Below, piece after piece: positions 1-10,639 of a stretch of 64,000 nt of DNA (position 1 is the first letter of the stretch; every line of letters begins with the position of its first letter). The stretch is taken from NCBI GenBank assembly GCA_025642065.1, contig JAODUP010000051.1, forward strand, positions 775,001 through 839,000, given 5' to 3'. A program made the translations under genes and the position numbers. The notes under the pieces were generated by a model. The model was not told where the DNA came from, ran no database searches, and worked only from the letters and a program-made list of their open reading frames with translations. The stretch is from Paralvinella palmiformis (taxonomy: Eukaryota > Annelida > Polychaeta > Terebellida > Alvinellidae).

Positions 1-515
1 TCAACTACTTTAGATTTACAGTCAGAACTAACTTAGAGAATCATAACCAATCTGATGAATACAAGAAAGTCGAGTCATCCAGATTATGCTAGAAATTCAC
101 CGATGCGGAGTAATGTCACCCGATTCCCGTCCTGCTCGCGAGGTAATAATAGTTAGTGCTATTTCAAACGATTGGTTCGTTTGCCGTATTTGTTGTTCAG
201 TTTTAAACTGTCTGTTTCAAGTTTCTTCCTTTAAGTCTTTTTCTTTTATTCTCTGTCATTCCGTCTGATGCTCCATTCCCGTACCCAGTACACTCGTCGT
301 CAACAGATTTTCAATTCAAGACCAGAAAAGCCAAACGATTTACCCACTCAATGAACTTCGCATGTACCTGACAATTTGGACCATAGCATTGAAGACACCA
401 GTCTGATAGGTATTGATAGATGATAGATAGTAACTTGATAAAAAGGCACTTTATAATTGAAAATGGTTTGCAAAAAGGGTTTATGCGAGAATCGAATTAA
501 TAGGAAAAAGGTTTG
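1..515. other. No gene recognised
   Basis: Unique-looking AT-rich sequence with short chance reading frames only. No motif, repeat or splice pattern stands out. Confidence 0.5.
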
Positions 516-680
516 GATGGTTGATGGTTTACGGCCCCTTTTGTGCACAAACTAAGCTAAATGAGCCGACCGACTTCCAAAGGTAATGAGGCGAAGTGAA
601 AGATGACACATCCTTCAAACATGCCAGCGTCGAGATTTGAACTCAGTTGGAGATATGTGGCCAACCGCGCTATCAGGCAT
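516..680 (-). repeat. tRNA-derived SINE (family S), copy 1
   Basis: On the minus strand this reads as a degenerate tRNA-like head (B-box region near 630-640), a body containing the conserved tract resembling 'ttcgcctcattacc', and a 3' end resembling 'ggccgtaaaacatcaatc'. Six further copies share the same body: 24042, 27248, 32622, 37698, 42567 and 44414. This copy is one of the more diverged, and the left edge is approximate. Confidence 0.75.
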
Positions 681-1615
681 GATCCAATTAAATGTGAAAT
701 TGATCAAAAACCAGGTGATAGGAAAAAGAGGCCGGCAAACTACAAACGACAACTGTCTTAGTTATTTGGACAAAGATTTGTCAACAAAGGAAGTAACCCC
801 TTTTTGTGTTATATGCATTAATTGTCTCACACGATTAGCCCGGATGTTTGATGTAAGAATGGCATAATTACACTTGATATATCCCGATAACTGGCAGATG
901 TGACTCTAATTGGAATGCCAACCTTGTGACGCAATCAGTTCACCTGACAATGGTATATGGTTGTGCCGAGTAATTGACCAATATGTTTGAACCATATGTC
1001 TACCTCAAACTACTGAACAATTTGGACCAGTTAATAAATCAGTACTCCAATAAGAAACTTTATTTACATTCTCCATATTTACTTTGTTTGAATATAGTCA
1101 TTTAAAACCCTCCCATTAACCATTAATATCACATTACAACCAACCGCCTCTAATGTTGCTTACTATTACTGACGATAGTTTACCTCGCAATATAACAAAT
1201 CTAAGCCATCATTCAAGACATTTGCTGTAAGTTCATGGATCACAGTGAAACGAAGTTATAACACTTGAGAATGTTTCTAAAAGAACGTACACGGTACTGA
1301 ATGCCCCTCAGGCATGAATAAATCTTCACCGTAATCGATAAATATTAAAATCATTAAAAATACTAAAAATAATAACTAAAACATATTTCTACATGATTTT
1401 CTGCCACAACCTCTGAATACAAGATTGATTTGAACTAAGAATAAGGATCGTTTATTGTTGTTGCATAGTCACAAACCATCCAGTTATTTGGTGTCCATAG
1501 ATAATCAAGTTTGCCTAACTGGCATATTACAACAAATGTTTCACAATTGTGTCGGCTATTTTCAATTATACCATGCACGCCCATGTTGGCGTTATTACAA
1601 CAACACTTACTACAA
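681..1615. other. No gene recognised
   Basis: AT-rich intergenic sequence. I see no coding signal, repeat family member or simple repeat longer than a few units. Confidence 0.45.
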
Positions 1616-3410
1616 CTTCTAGTGCTGCTGCTGCTACGACAACAACAACAACAACTACTACTACCACTACTAGTACTATTAGTAATACCACTATTACTAC
1701 TACTACTATTTTACATAGGGCCTTATTCAAGTTGAATTGCTCTAAGGTGCTTTTCATTGAAAACATATTTGAAACATGTTCTAAGCTCATATAGCACAAA
1801 CATATTTACACGTAAATACACTGGTTTATATATAACAAATAGGCTAATTTAAATAGGTGGGTTTTGACAACATTACAAAATATTTCTTTAACATGGTTTG
1901 GCAACTGATGCCTGGGAGCTGATTTCGCTCCGTACATTGCGGTGTGGCTTTTAGATACCGTCAAAGGACATAGATCGGAACATTCTTACTGGTTCATACT
2001 TTTGGATCAGATCGATTAGATTCAGCGTTGTTGTTCCAATCAGGACTTTGAATGATATTCTTCAGTGATCAGTGCAGCTGAAACAAAACTGGCGTTATAT
2101 GTTCGCTTTTGCGAGTTCGAGTCACCATTCGTGCAGCATAATTCTGCACACGCTGTAGGCGATTTGTCAGAAATAGGGGTATAGTATATAACACTGCAAT
2201 GCCATAGTCCAGTCGAGAAATTATAAGGGTTCGAACTAAAGTCTAGCATGTCTCATGATTGATGTATTTACGAATAAGTCCTACATTCCTTATTTGATAA
2301 TAAAAGGACTTACAAATAACATTCACCAATTTCTTCGTTCCTGGAGTATTATCCAATGTAGATTTCTCACGGAGATGGAATAATTGATATAACCTTACCT
2401 TAATACGAATATTCTCATTTTCTTCACATGTTGCTTTGATGAGAAAACATGAATTCGGTCCTATTCTTATTCAATTTGAACATGTTGGTGTTCATCCAAA
2501 TACTTATGTCTTCAATACAAGTTTCAATTGAAGATGACATATCATCCCATTTATTACATGGCTTTAACGTCATGTAGGCTTGTTTATCATCGGCATAACA
2601 ATTATATTTAATGTTAGACAGTAATTATTTGATCCTAAAACAGATCCCAGTGGTACATCAAATTAAAAACCTACATCTGGTGATGTTTTATTTGCTACTG
2701 AAACACACTGAGTTCTGTCGGTGAAGTACAACTTTACCCCAGGCCTTTCACTTTATACCAAAGCCAAATTCGAAGCGCTTCAGTAGTACCGGATGATCGA
2801 TTACATTAAAAGTTGCAGATAAACCTAGCATAAATTAATGAAATCATGGTTACTTCATCAAGAGCCTCAGTAATATCACTGTGCACTTTCGAGAGAGAAG
2901 TTTCTGTTGAATAACATTTACGATAAGCAGAGTGAAAACTGTCATGGGGTCATTGTGCTCTAAGTGCTCTCCTATGCCTCTTGGTGCTATTTAAAAAAAA
3001 GTTTGAAGATGAAAGAAAGGTTAGAAATAGGACAATAATTCTTGTTATTTTCCTTATCCAAACAAGATCTCTTAAGCAACAGGTTTAGAGTAGCTCGTTT
3101 CGAACACAATAGCAAACTGACTCATCAATTGACCTACTAATAATGGGTGTTATCTGTGGCAGAAGTTGGTCCACACATTATTTCAAAAGCGAATTGGACA
3201 GTGGATCCAGTCACATAATTTGTTCGGAGACTTGATGAATATCTCCTTGACCTCAACTTCAGAAGTTGGTCGAAACATTTCGCGCATTTTCTCACTAAAC
3301 ATAATATCTGCATTCATGGAAATATTGCAGGTATTATTTGGGGACTCAGAAATGTTATTATTCCTCATGATTGTTGTTTTCCTCATGAAAAACAGAAGAA
3401 CCATGTGGAA
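1616..3410 (-). pseudogene. L2-like LINE, 5'-truncated, decayed (copy B1)
   Basis: This is a minus-strand reverse transcriptase fragment. Reading leftwards it shows an RT N-terminal part (about 3400-3200), an NY(C)PISNLSFIFKL motif (about 3040) where NYRPISNL is usual, a degenerate motif A segment with 'FNVIDHPVLLKRF' (about 2800), YADD (about 2600) and 'ISRLDYG' (about 2200). After these come the C-terminal KTHLFKLAYLL (about 1850) and a 3' tail resembling 'gcaccttagagcaattcaac'. The tail runs into the TAG/TTG-type trinucleotide tract at 1616-1715. Several frameshifts and stops make it a dead copy. Copies B2 (51592), B3 (55823) and a tail at 19085 belong to the same family. The LINE assignment is secure; the L2-like clade is inferred from motif wording. 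Confidence 0.85.
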
Positions 3411-3631
3411 GATTTACATTTCAATTACTTCCCATCAAGGTCCTAGTTAATTTCAATCCCTTTTTTGGATCTTTTCCACATTCCGCTATTTTTGTTGAAT
3501 AGAAGCACCGATTCTCTTCAAATAGTAGTGTATTAATTTTTCTACCGAGACCCCTGTATTTTATTTATAAGGAGGGGGGCGATGTATCAAAGAAACGTTA
3601 ACCGAAACCATAAATATATTTATTGTACAAA

Positions 3632-3914
3632 GTGACGTTCTCAAACAAACTGACGTTCTCAAACAAACTGACGTTCTCAAACAAATCGACGTTCTCAAGG
3701 AAGCTGACGTTCTCAAACAAACTGACGTTCTCATACTGACGTTCTCAATCAACTGACGTTCTCAAACAAACCGTTGTTCTCAAATAAACCGATGTTCTAA
3801 AAAACAGACTGACGTTCTCAAACAAACTTATTTTCTCAAACAAACTCATGTTCTCAAACAAACTCATGTTCTCAAACAAATTCATGTTCTCAAACAAACT
3901 CATGTTCTCAAACA
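3632..3914. repeat. 18-bp tandem repeat
   Basis: About 15 units of an 18-base motif close to 'gacgttctcaaacaaact'. Units left of about 3780 carry 'gacgttctc', and units right of about 3840 mostly carry 'catgttctc'. Because 18 is divisible by three, the minus strand stays open as a six-residue repeat (LRTSVC-like). I regard this as non-coding. Confidence 0.92.
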
Positions 3915-4642
3915 CGATTGGGAAGAACCAGATTGTTTTATTAAAAATTATAATGTGAACTGATTGTTAATGGTTTCTGTTATATACGCATATATTCGAT
4001 GTACAGAGTATCGTATTCTAAGTGGGTTGGTGTGAATGTTTGGATTATCAATACAGTAATAGTCCTTGCCATGTTATTAAATAAAATTAATACATTTTGT
4101 GTTGAGCGTTTTCCAATGAATGTTCAGTATGTGAAATACATGTTCTGCTGCATATATTATTATTGAGTAAATGAGAATATTACACATGCTCAGTGTGTTA
4201 GTCAAAGTAGCGCTTTCAGAACGTCATACAAAGTTCTGTACAAACTTAAACGTTTTGGCTAAATTAAGCCGATTTATAGTAGATATACATCAAAATACTG
4301 CGATACAACATAATCAGTCACAGGCATGGCTTTATTCCACAAGGATTGAACATACAGACAACATACCGATAAAGGGACCTCAACTTTCCAATAATCATGT
4401 GAGGAGTCTATGACATGCAGGTTCCATTTTTCACACCATGACACCGTACTAGTATTAGCAGCAGTCACGGCTGACTGCCCACAAATACTTTCCAACATCT
4501 TAGAGAAGAATACCGATCTAAAGCAAGATAACTAAAGCGAAAACCTTACTTCCAGCTGCGGATCAATATTCTATGAACTTTCATCTACCATTCTTAAGAT
4601 TTATCTAACACGCAAACTGCATAAAACAACATTTATTCGTTC
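3915..4642. other. No gene recognised
   Basis: AT-rich sequence. Short open frames near 4171-4498 overlap on both strands and show no recognisable domain. Confidence 0.45.
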
Positions 4643-4719
4643 AGTAAGTAAAATTTGACGATTTATGCCAATGAGGGGATCTGCACCTCATTGGCATTAA
4701 TCGTAAAAGTTTACTTACT
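4643..4719. ncRNA. Long near-perfect hairpin (possible pre-miRNA or foldback MITE)
   Basis: Arm 1 is 4643-4676 and arm 2 is 4686-4719. The arms are reverse complements over 34 positions with three mismatches, separated by a 9-base loop (4677-4685). The length and small loop resemble a microRNA precursor, but a miniature foldback element is equally possible. No flanking target-site duplication was noticed. Either strand could be transcribed. Confidence 0.4.
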
Positions 4720-4808
4720 TTCCATTTCAATATATAATGTTTTCGTTTATTTTCATCTATCGCCTTCATCTTGATTTCCATATTGTCATATGCCATTGAA
4801 TGTCTTGT

Positions 4809-4809
<1 letters not shown>

Positions 4810-4851
<42 letters not shown>

Positions 4852-4882
4852 CTCTCTCTCTCGCTCTCTCTCCCTTTCTCTC

Positions 4883-4915
<33 letters not shown>

Positions 4916-4995
4916 GTCTGTATGTCTCTTTATCTCTCCATCTGTCTGTCTCTTTCTTTCTTTCTCTCTCTCTTTCCCTCTCTCTCTCCCTTCTC
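4810..4995. repeat. (TC)n / (TCTG)n compound microsatellite
   Basis: Polypyrimidine tract of TC and TCTG units with short CA and TTTC interruptions. It gives long meaningless open frames (Leu-Ser or Arg-Glu repeats) on both strands. Confidence 0.97.
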
Positions 4996-5423
4996 TCCAT
5001 ATCTTCTGTCCATATAATGCATCAAATGATAAATAACTATTATCGAATCAACTCATCTACACCCGGAAATATGCAACCAATAATTGAATAGCAACTGATT
5101 TCACCGTCACAGGTCGTGTACATATTTACACTAATACGCTCAATAGGAGCAAAATTATGCCACTTCATTCATGCGAGAGCTAAGCTTGTAGATTTACTTG
5201 TCGACGTTCTCACAGATAATAATCAGTTGGCTTATCATTTTTAATGTTTATGACATAATCTGAAATATCTCATTGACATTTGAAACTGGAACAAATCGGA
5301 TGAAGTAGGATTTGGTATATCTGTAGTCTCCTTCACGGAATGAGTTCCTTTTGTTGTTTTATAGAAATGTCAAAAGTCAGATTAACTTAGCAACTTGTCA
5401 ACTCATGAAGCATTTCGCTACTG

Positions 5424-5600
5424 ATGGCTCAGCTAGTTAGAGCGTAGGACTCGTAGCCGAAGGGTCGCGGGTTCGAGGCTCCAGGAGCTGCAATGCTGTC
5501 ATGTGGCGACTGGTTCAGTCATCCATAAAATGAGAACCCGACAGGATGTGGTGGCTTGAGTGAACTGTAATACTCGAAGTGATTGAAAATCTGGCTATCG
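5424..5600 (+). repeat. tRNA-headed SINE, second type (single copy here)
   Basis: It starts with a tRNA-like head with a good A box (near 5430, 'tggctcagctagttagagcg') and B box (near 5470, 'gggttcgaggct'). A non-tRNA body of about 110 bases follows. The anticodon arm does not pair properly and there is no closing acceptor stem, so this is a SINE or pseudo-tRNA rather than a working tRNA. Its sequence differs from family S. The right edge is uncertain. Confidence 0.6.
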
Positions 5601-6706
5601 AGTTATTGATGTTTGGCTATAGAATTACTTGGGATATATAAATTCTCCGTACTATGTGCTTCCCATTTGATAACTCGATGTTGGAATTTATAGTACTGTA
5701 AGCTCACAACGAATCTGTGGTTTAAGACAGCGTAATATTGCCGCACACTCTACTATCACTCAAAGATCAGACGACAAGACAACGAAATCCAGTGAGATTT
5801 ATGTCCCTACTACATCTAACAGGACCTCCAATGTTGTCCAAAAGTAGATAAGTGGTTTTTTTGGTCAGAAAGATTTGCTGGATGGCGATTCCGCGTACAC
5901 TGAGTACACTGACCATCGATTGGAATACTGCCATAAATCTATCCGTTTCCAGAACGTTTTATCCAGAGTTTTCACTGTTGTAGGATTCCCCAGAGAAAAG
6001 CTCCAACGGCGTCTACAATAGGGCAGAGAAAACTATTTGCCGGCTTCGAAACTGTAATTCCATCTTGAGGTGATTCTGCCATGAGTCGGCCAGCATGTGG
6101 AAGAGCGATAACACCGAGGATATCAATGAGCAAGTACGAGGTTGAGGCATGAGGTTGTTGTGTATTTTATCGAATAAAGTGCACCTAGTGTCCAGAGATA
6201 AAACCTTAATCAGTATTATTACAGGCGTATCCAGGAGAATAGCGTGCTAAATAGGATGTTATTTGAACAATTATGTGACGAGGTTGCACAGCTCCTGCCT
6301 ACAGGACTCATTGTTATATGGAAATTCTCACCGGTGAGAAAGTTGAACACGAGGCATGGCTGCTTGTACACATATGTGAATATCATGGAAAACCTCTGGG
6401 CGTGCACAACTCAAATCACAAACTGGCGCTTCAACCTGAGAAAGTCCAGAAACTAGACAAGACTGTGAGGTATAACACTCAAGACTCTAGCGAGAGGCAT
6501 ACCATACATTATGGAAGCTCTGAATATGCCAAACTGTGAATACACAAGAAAATCGATATTTCACTTGACGCCATAAAGTTAACCATAACAGTGCTGTTTA
6601 TTTGATATTATGTATAATTATGTATTGAAAAACAACAGGAACTAGATCAAAACACATATGACCATATATAACTAAAAAAACATTCTTCTGTTATTTCCCG
6701 CACGCT
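5601..6706. other. No gene recognised
   Basis: There are overlapping open frames at 6244-6539 in two plus frames. They have plausible amino-acid composition but no domain I can name, and no conserved start or splice context. The rest is featureless. Confidence 0.4.
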
Positions 6707-6734
6707 AATTAGTGAAATATATATTTCACTAATT
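6707..6734. repeat. Perfect 28-bp palindrome
   Basis: The 14 bases 'aattagtgaaatat' are followed directly by their exact reverse complement. There is no loop, so it is a cruciform-type or dimer-binding-type palindrome. Its function is unknown. Confidence 0.85.
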
Positions 6735-6813
6735 CAAAATAATTACGGCCCACAATTTTATTAACATAGAAAGGATTGGATCATATTGTTTTTAGACTTT
6801 GGTATGTTTGCAA

Positions 6814-6970
6814 CACACATGTCATAACATATATTTATAACACACATGCCATAACATATGTTTATAACACACATGTCATAACATATTATCATAACACAAA
6901 TGTCATAACACATGTTTATGTCACACATGTCATAACATATGTTTATAACACACATGTCATAATATATGTT
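6814..6970. repeat. 27-bp tandem repeat
   Basis: About six units of a 27-base motif around 'acacatgtcataacatatg'. The period is a multiple of three, so both strands stay open with nine-residue repeats (THVITYVYN on plus, YDMCVINIC on minus). It is most likely a non-coding minisatellite. Confidence 0.88.
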
Positions 6971-7098
6971 TTGCCTCAAATTCGATACTTTAGAAGTTGA
7001 TGCTTGATTAATCTTAAAAATGTTGTGTGTGTGTGTGTGCATATAATATGAGTTCACAATATTATGGATGTCCCATATAAATTTAAATGAGTATTTAT

Positions 7099-7310
7099 CA
7101 GACATGGGGTCAATTCAATGCCGGAATTGGAATTAATTATTTAAAAAAAAATTGGAATTGAGAAATTTTGAATTGGAATTGAGAAATTTTGAATTGGAAT
7201 TGGAGTTTCCTAAAAATAAATCCAGAAATTAATTTAATATTTTTACAATGTTAACACTTACATGTGGTGTTACCAATATACTGGAACCATAATGATCCAG
7301 AACTTTGGTT

Positions 7311-7356
<46 letters not shown>

Positions 7357-8287
7357 GATATGCACACGTACTGTGGCACCCTAAGTGAGCATATAACCAA
7401 TTAAAATGGTCTGGATATCATGCCCATGTGACACCACCACATAGCATACCTGTAATCTATATAGAGATATTGTTATCTAAGAATTAATAAATTTTATCAT
7501 CTCAACGAGAATGCCAATCTGGAGCCAAAACTTGTCCCTCCTCTACTCAAACTGTGACTACTATAGCCTGTCCGCAGACCTAACTGTTTAATAACCATTT
7601 GAGAGATTTTGTAAACTTACCATATGTCAGTGGTTTAGTAGCCAGCAGGGTTGTGAAAGTAAATACAGGATCTGACCCCTGCTGGGCGGAACTAAGCAAA
7701 TACATTCATTTCAAGGCTCCTGCAGGACAGTGGAATATAAACACATCTTCGATGATTAGAAAATATACTCTTACATGGGGATGCACCCAAGACTATGATC
7801 CACCACTTGATATAATCAAATATCTCTTTAGCTAAAAGCGCCTTGTGGCTAGGCTTGCGCTAATTTTACCACGTTAACACTTACATGTGTTGTTACCAAT
7901 ATACCAAATTGATCCACAACAGGGTGACACCAACACATAGCATGCCTGTAATCTATATAGAGATATTGCTATTTAGGAATTTACCCCCTTTCAATGTTTA
8001 GAACGGGCAAAATAAAATAAATCCACAAATTAATTTACTATTTAATTTTTAATTCAGTAATATTTCTTCCATGACAATGCTACTTGGAATATAAACTACT
8101 CGGAGTATGTATTCCAAGTAGGTACTCGGAGTATCTATTCAAGGTAAAAAGTATTAGGTAAAAAAAGAGTAAAAAAAAACAACCGAATTGGAATTGAAAT
8201 ATTTGGAATTGGAATTGAATTGGAATTGATAAATTTGAGGAATTGAGAGGAATTGGAATTGACCAAATGGAATTGACCCTATGTCTG
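7099..8287. mobile_element. hAT-like non-autonomous DNA transposon
   Basis: The left end reads CAGACATGGGGTCAATTC, and the right end is its inverted copy with one difference; about 18 of the first 20 positions match. The flanks 7091-7098 (gtatttat) and 8288-8295 (gtatgtac) agree at 6 of 8 positions. An 8-bp duplication and CAG-starting ends are typical of hAT elements. Subterminal 'ttggaattg' motifs repeat near both ends. Inside are two direct-repeat blocks (7250-7284 with 7428-7487, and 7873-7907 with 7922-7981), an (AT)n tract at 7314-7354, and a short open frame at 7599-7835 of unknown origin. No transposase was seen. Confidence 0.7.
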
Positions 8288-8308
8288 GTATGTACATACA
8301 ATTCCAAT

Positions 8309-10018
8309 TTAATGGACAACTCGTTCGACATCACGATCCACGGTAACAGGAGTACGAGCATCAATAACATTTGGAGGATTGTGTTGATGAGGATGCTGAT
8401 GATGAAGAAGAGGAGGCGGAGGAACAACATCAGTAGCTGCAGCAGCCGTCTCAGCCAGATGAGTAACAACAGCAGCAGCAGCTGCAGCATGGAAAGTTGG
8501 CATCTCGGAATGTTCAACTGGACAATGATATACATCATTTTTGTTGACATTCGTCTCTCTTTGACAGTTAACTAATCTTCCCGTCATCCTGGTACGACCA
8601 TCGCTGTTTTCGGTGGCCCTACACAGACCGATTGCGTACAGATAATCCCTCAACGAACAACATTTGTGTAATAGTCGAGTACACAGCAGACGGACACAGG
8701 CACGAAACTGTCTTCCGCAGACGCTGTAGAGAAAAAAGTTGATCGAGAAATTCAAGTGCCAGAGCATCTGGAACAGTTCGTGCCATTTGAGTGCCATCAG
8801 ATCGGTTGAGTATCGCTCATCCAGTGAGCTCCTTAGGAAAGCGTGGATCCGGAAGAGATGATTGGGCAAGTGCAGGATGATGAACACGCTGGAGACAATT
8901 ATCAGCATGCGGGCGGTCCGATGTTGGGCGCGCGTACGACCGTGTCGGATGCGTACCTGCATCATGTTTCCGCAGGATCGCCTTACCGCCAGAGACCGCT
9001 CCCTAGAAGACGCCTGCGAGTCGACAGAGAAGTGAGATTGTCTGACATAAACTACAGTCCGTGACTCCTTACGATGTGGCGTCGCCGCGGATAATTCACG
9101 GATGTCTTTAGAGTCATCTAGCGGCGTACCTGGCTGTCTACCGTCAGAACTGCGACTTGACTTATTCATCATTATCGGGGAGTCACTCTGCTTTGAGTAG
9201 GCGACGATCTTGATGATGATCCGGACGTTCATAACGACGATGATGATTGAGGGAATGATGAGTGTGAGTAAGAAGTCACAAGTCGTCGCTATCGTGATTA
9301 GAGTATAGTAGCGGGTCAGCGGAGTACACATCGAAACTGTTTTAAACGAGATGCTACCATTAGTGACGGTTGAGAACGAGTAAAGAACCAAGGCTATGAT
9401 GGCCAACAGCGTTACAGTTGTCTTGGCTCGTCGCCTCGTACAGAGTAGGTCCTTCTTCAGTGGGTAATAGACTATGATATAGCGTTCGATAGTGAAGCTG
9501 ACTACATACCAGACGGAGAGGAATGTACAGACGTACGTCATATAGACGATACACTGACACCAGACATGACGATGAAAGACGTCGACGTGTACCCAACTGA
9601 GCCAGATCATAGACAAACACCACAAGAAGAGCATATCGACGACAGCTAGCGAAGCCAGATAGATGCTAGATGATTGTCGGTTCAGATGAGTTGTCGTAAA
9701 AACTAAAAAGGTGACAAAGTTTCCGGCTACACCAAGTAGTATTATAATCGGCGTCAGGTACACGTTTAGATCGTCCATCACACGGCGGAAACCGTCGTTT
9801 CCTAGCAATGATTCCCGATCCCAGTTCGACGTATTCACGCATAAGTAGTCGGATCTCTGGCCATTGAAGCCGCTTGAAGTTTGATTACCCGCGACCAATC
9901 GCCGCTCGTCCTCAGTTATGTCGAAGCCGAAATTGTTGAGCGTTTCTAGTGTCAGATTTATGAAATCCGGATCACTAGTACCGCATATCAGATCCCGAAC
10001 GAAGTTGTTATCGGTCAT
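8309..10018 (-). CDS. Class A (rhodopsin-like) peptide-type GPCR, single exon
   Basis: A 569-residue plasma-membrane receptor, predicted to couple an extracellular ligand (probably a neuropeptide) to G proteins. The N-terminus (1-86) has N-glycosylation sites at N21, N45 and N62. Helices lie roughly at 88-110 (GN, N100), 118-141 (D128), 153-180 (C154; ERY at 178-180), 199-217, 238-265 (P256), 369-392 (LHLPN, P385) and 413-433 (NFFLY at 427-431 in place of NPxxY). C231 is the likely disulfide partner of C154. TM4 lacks the usual Trp. Loop 3 is long (about 273-367) and Ser/Arg-rich. The C-tail (about 435-569) holds a Cys-rich segment, poly-Ala, and His/Pro runs. The start is the first ATG after an in-frame TAA three codons upstream, with A at -3. 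The fold is certain. The ligand is unknown: the motifs recall lophotrochozoan orphan receptors annotated as FMRFamide- or TRH-receptor-like. Confidence 0.93.
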   Translation of the reverse strand: MTDNNFVRDLICGTSDPDFINLTLETLNNFGFDITEDERRLVAGNQTSSGFNGQRSDYLCVNTSNWDRESLLGNDGFRRVMDDLNVYLTPIIILLGVAGNFVTFLVFTTTHLNRQSSSIYLASLAVVDMLFLWCLSMIWLSWVHVDVFHRHVWCQCIVYMTYVCTFLSVWYVVSFTIERYIIVYYPLKKDLLCTRRRAKTTVTLLAIIALVLYSFSTVTNGSISFKTVSMCTPLTRYYTLITIATTCDFLLTLIIPSIIIVVMNVRIIIKIVAYSKQSDSPIMMNKSSRSSDGRQPGTPLDDSKDIRELSAATPHRKESRTVVYVRQSHFSVDSQASSRERSLAVRRSCGNMMQVRIRHGRTRAQHRTARMLIIVSSVFIILHLPNHLFRIHAFLRSSLDERYSTDLMALKWHELFQMLWHLNFSINFFLYSVCGRQFRACVRLLCTRLLHKCCSLRDYLYAIGLCRATENSDGRTRMTGRLVNCQRETNVNKNDVYHCPVEHSEMPTFHAAAAAAVVTHLAETAAAATDVVPPPPLLHHQHPHQHNPPNVIDARTPVTVDRDVERVVH

Positions 10019-10203
10019 GTTTGATTAGCGACTCCCGTTAAAGTCTAACATGCGCGGATTCTGGACTCGGTTTTCTGAAGAAGAAAGTGAGAATTGTAGA
10101 AATATTGACAATTATTTTTACTTTAGGCGTATATTAACACCAAATGGCTGAAATCAGGGAACAAAGCAGGTTAACAAATACAGAGCAATGGGTAGTCGCA
10201 CTT

Positions 10204-10204
<1 letters not shown>

Positions 10205-10291
<87 letters not shown>
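10205..10291. repeat. (CA)n microsatellite
   Basis: Uninterrupted CA dinucleotides over about 87 bases, roughly 190 bases upstream of the GPCR start codon (on the receptor's 5' side). Confidence 0.98.
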
Positions 10292-10293
<2 letters not shown>

Positions 10294-10639
10294 CGGCAGA
10301 TGCTGGGATTTAGTTCAAGCTTGCTACACAGCTAATTATTTTATTTGTGTCATTAATACTTGGTATCAATATATGATATGTGTCATTAGGAAGCCAGTAT
10401 AGGATATTGTAAGTGTTAAAATTGAATTTTATTTTAATTAATTATGTTACTTATTAGTCGTAGAACAATTAGAAGGTTAATTCGCACGTTGTACATTTTT
10501 CTGGCCAGGAAACGTACAGTAAGTGATTTTAAAAACACACACGGTGGCTCCTCCAACAGGATAATATTTATTATGCTTCCAAGTCGTTATCACTTGCTGG
10601 TTTGCTGATTAATCGTCTGGGATGACCATATATATAATA

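Noticed and set aside
4641..5091. Arg/Glu and Leu/Ser repeat frames
   Set aside because: Artefacts of the (TC)n and (TCTG)n tract on both strands.
5424..5500. Functional tRNA gene
   Set aside because: A and B boxes are good but the anticodon stem and acceptor stem do not pair, and a non-tRNA body follows. Called as a SINE head instead.
6244..6539. Two overlapping plus-strand frames (70 and 73 codons)
   Set aside because: Suggestive wording but no identifiable family; could be a degraded retroelement, not supportable.
8080..8575. Reading frames overlapping the 3' end of the GPCR on both strands
   Set aside because: Shadow frames of the receptor's low-complexity C-tail and of the hAT-type element's right end.
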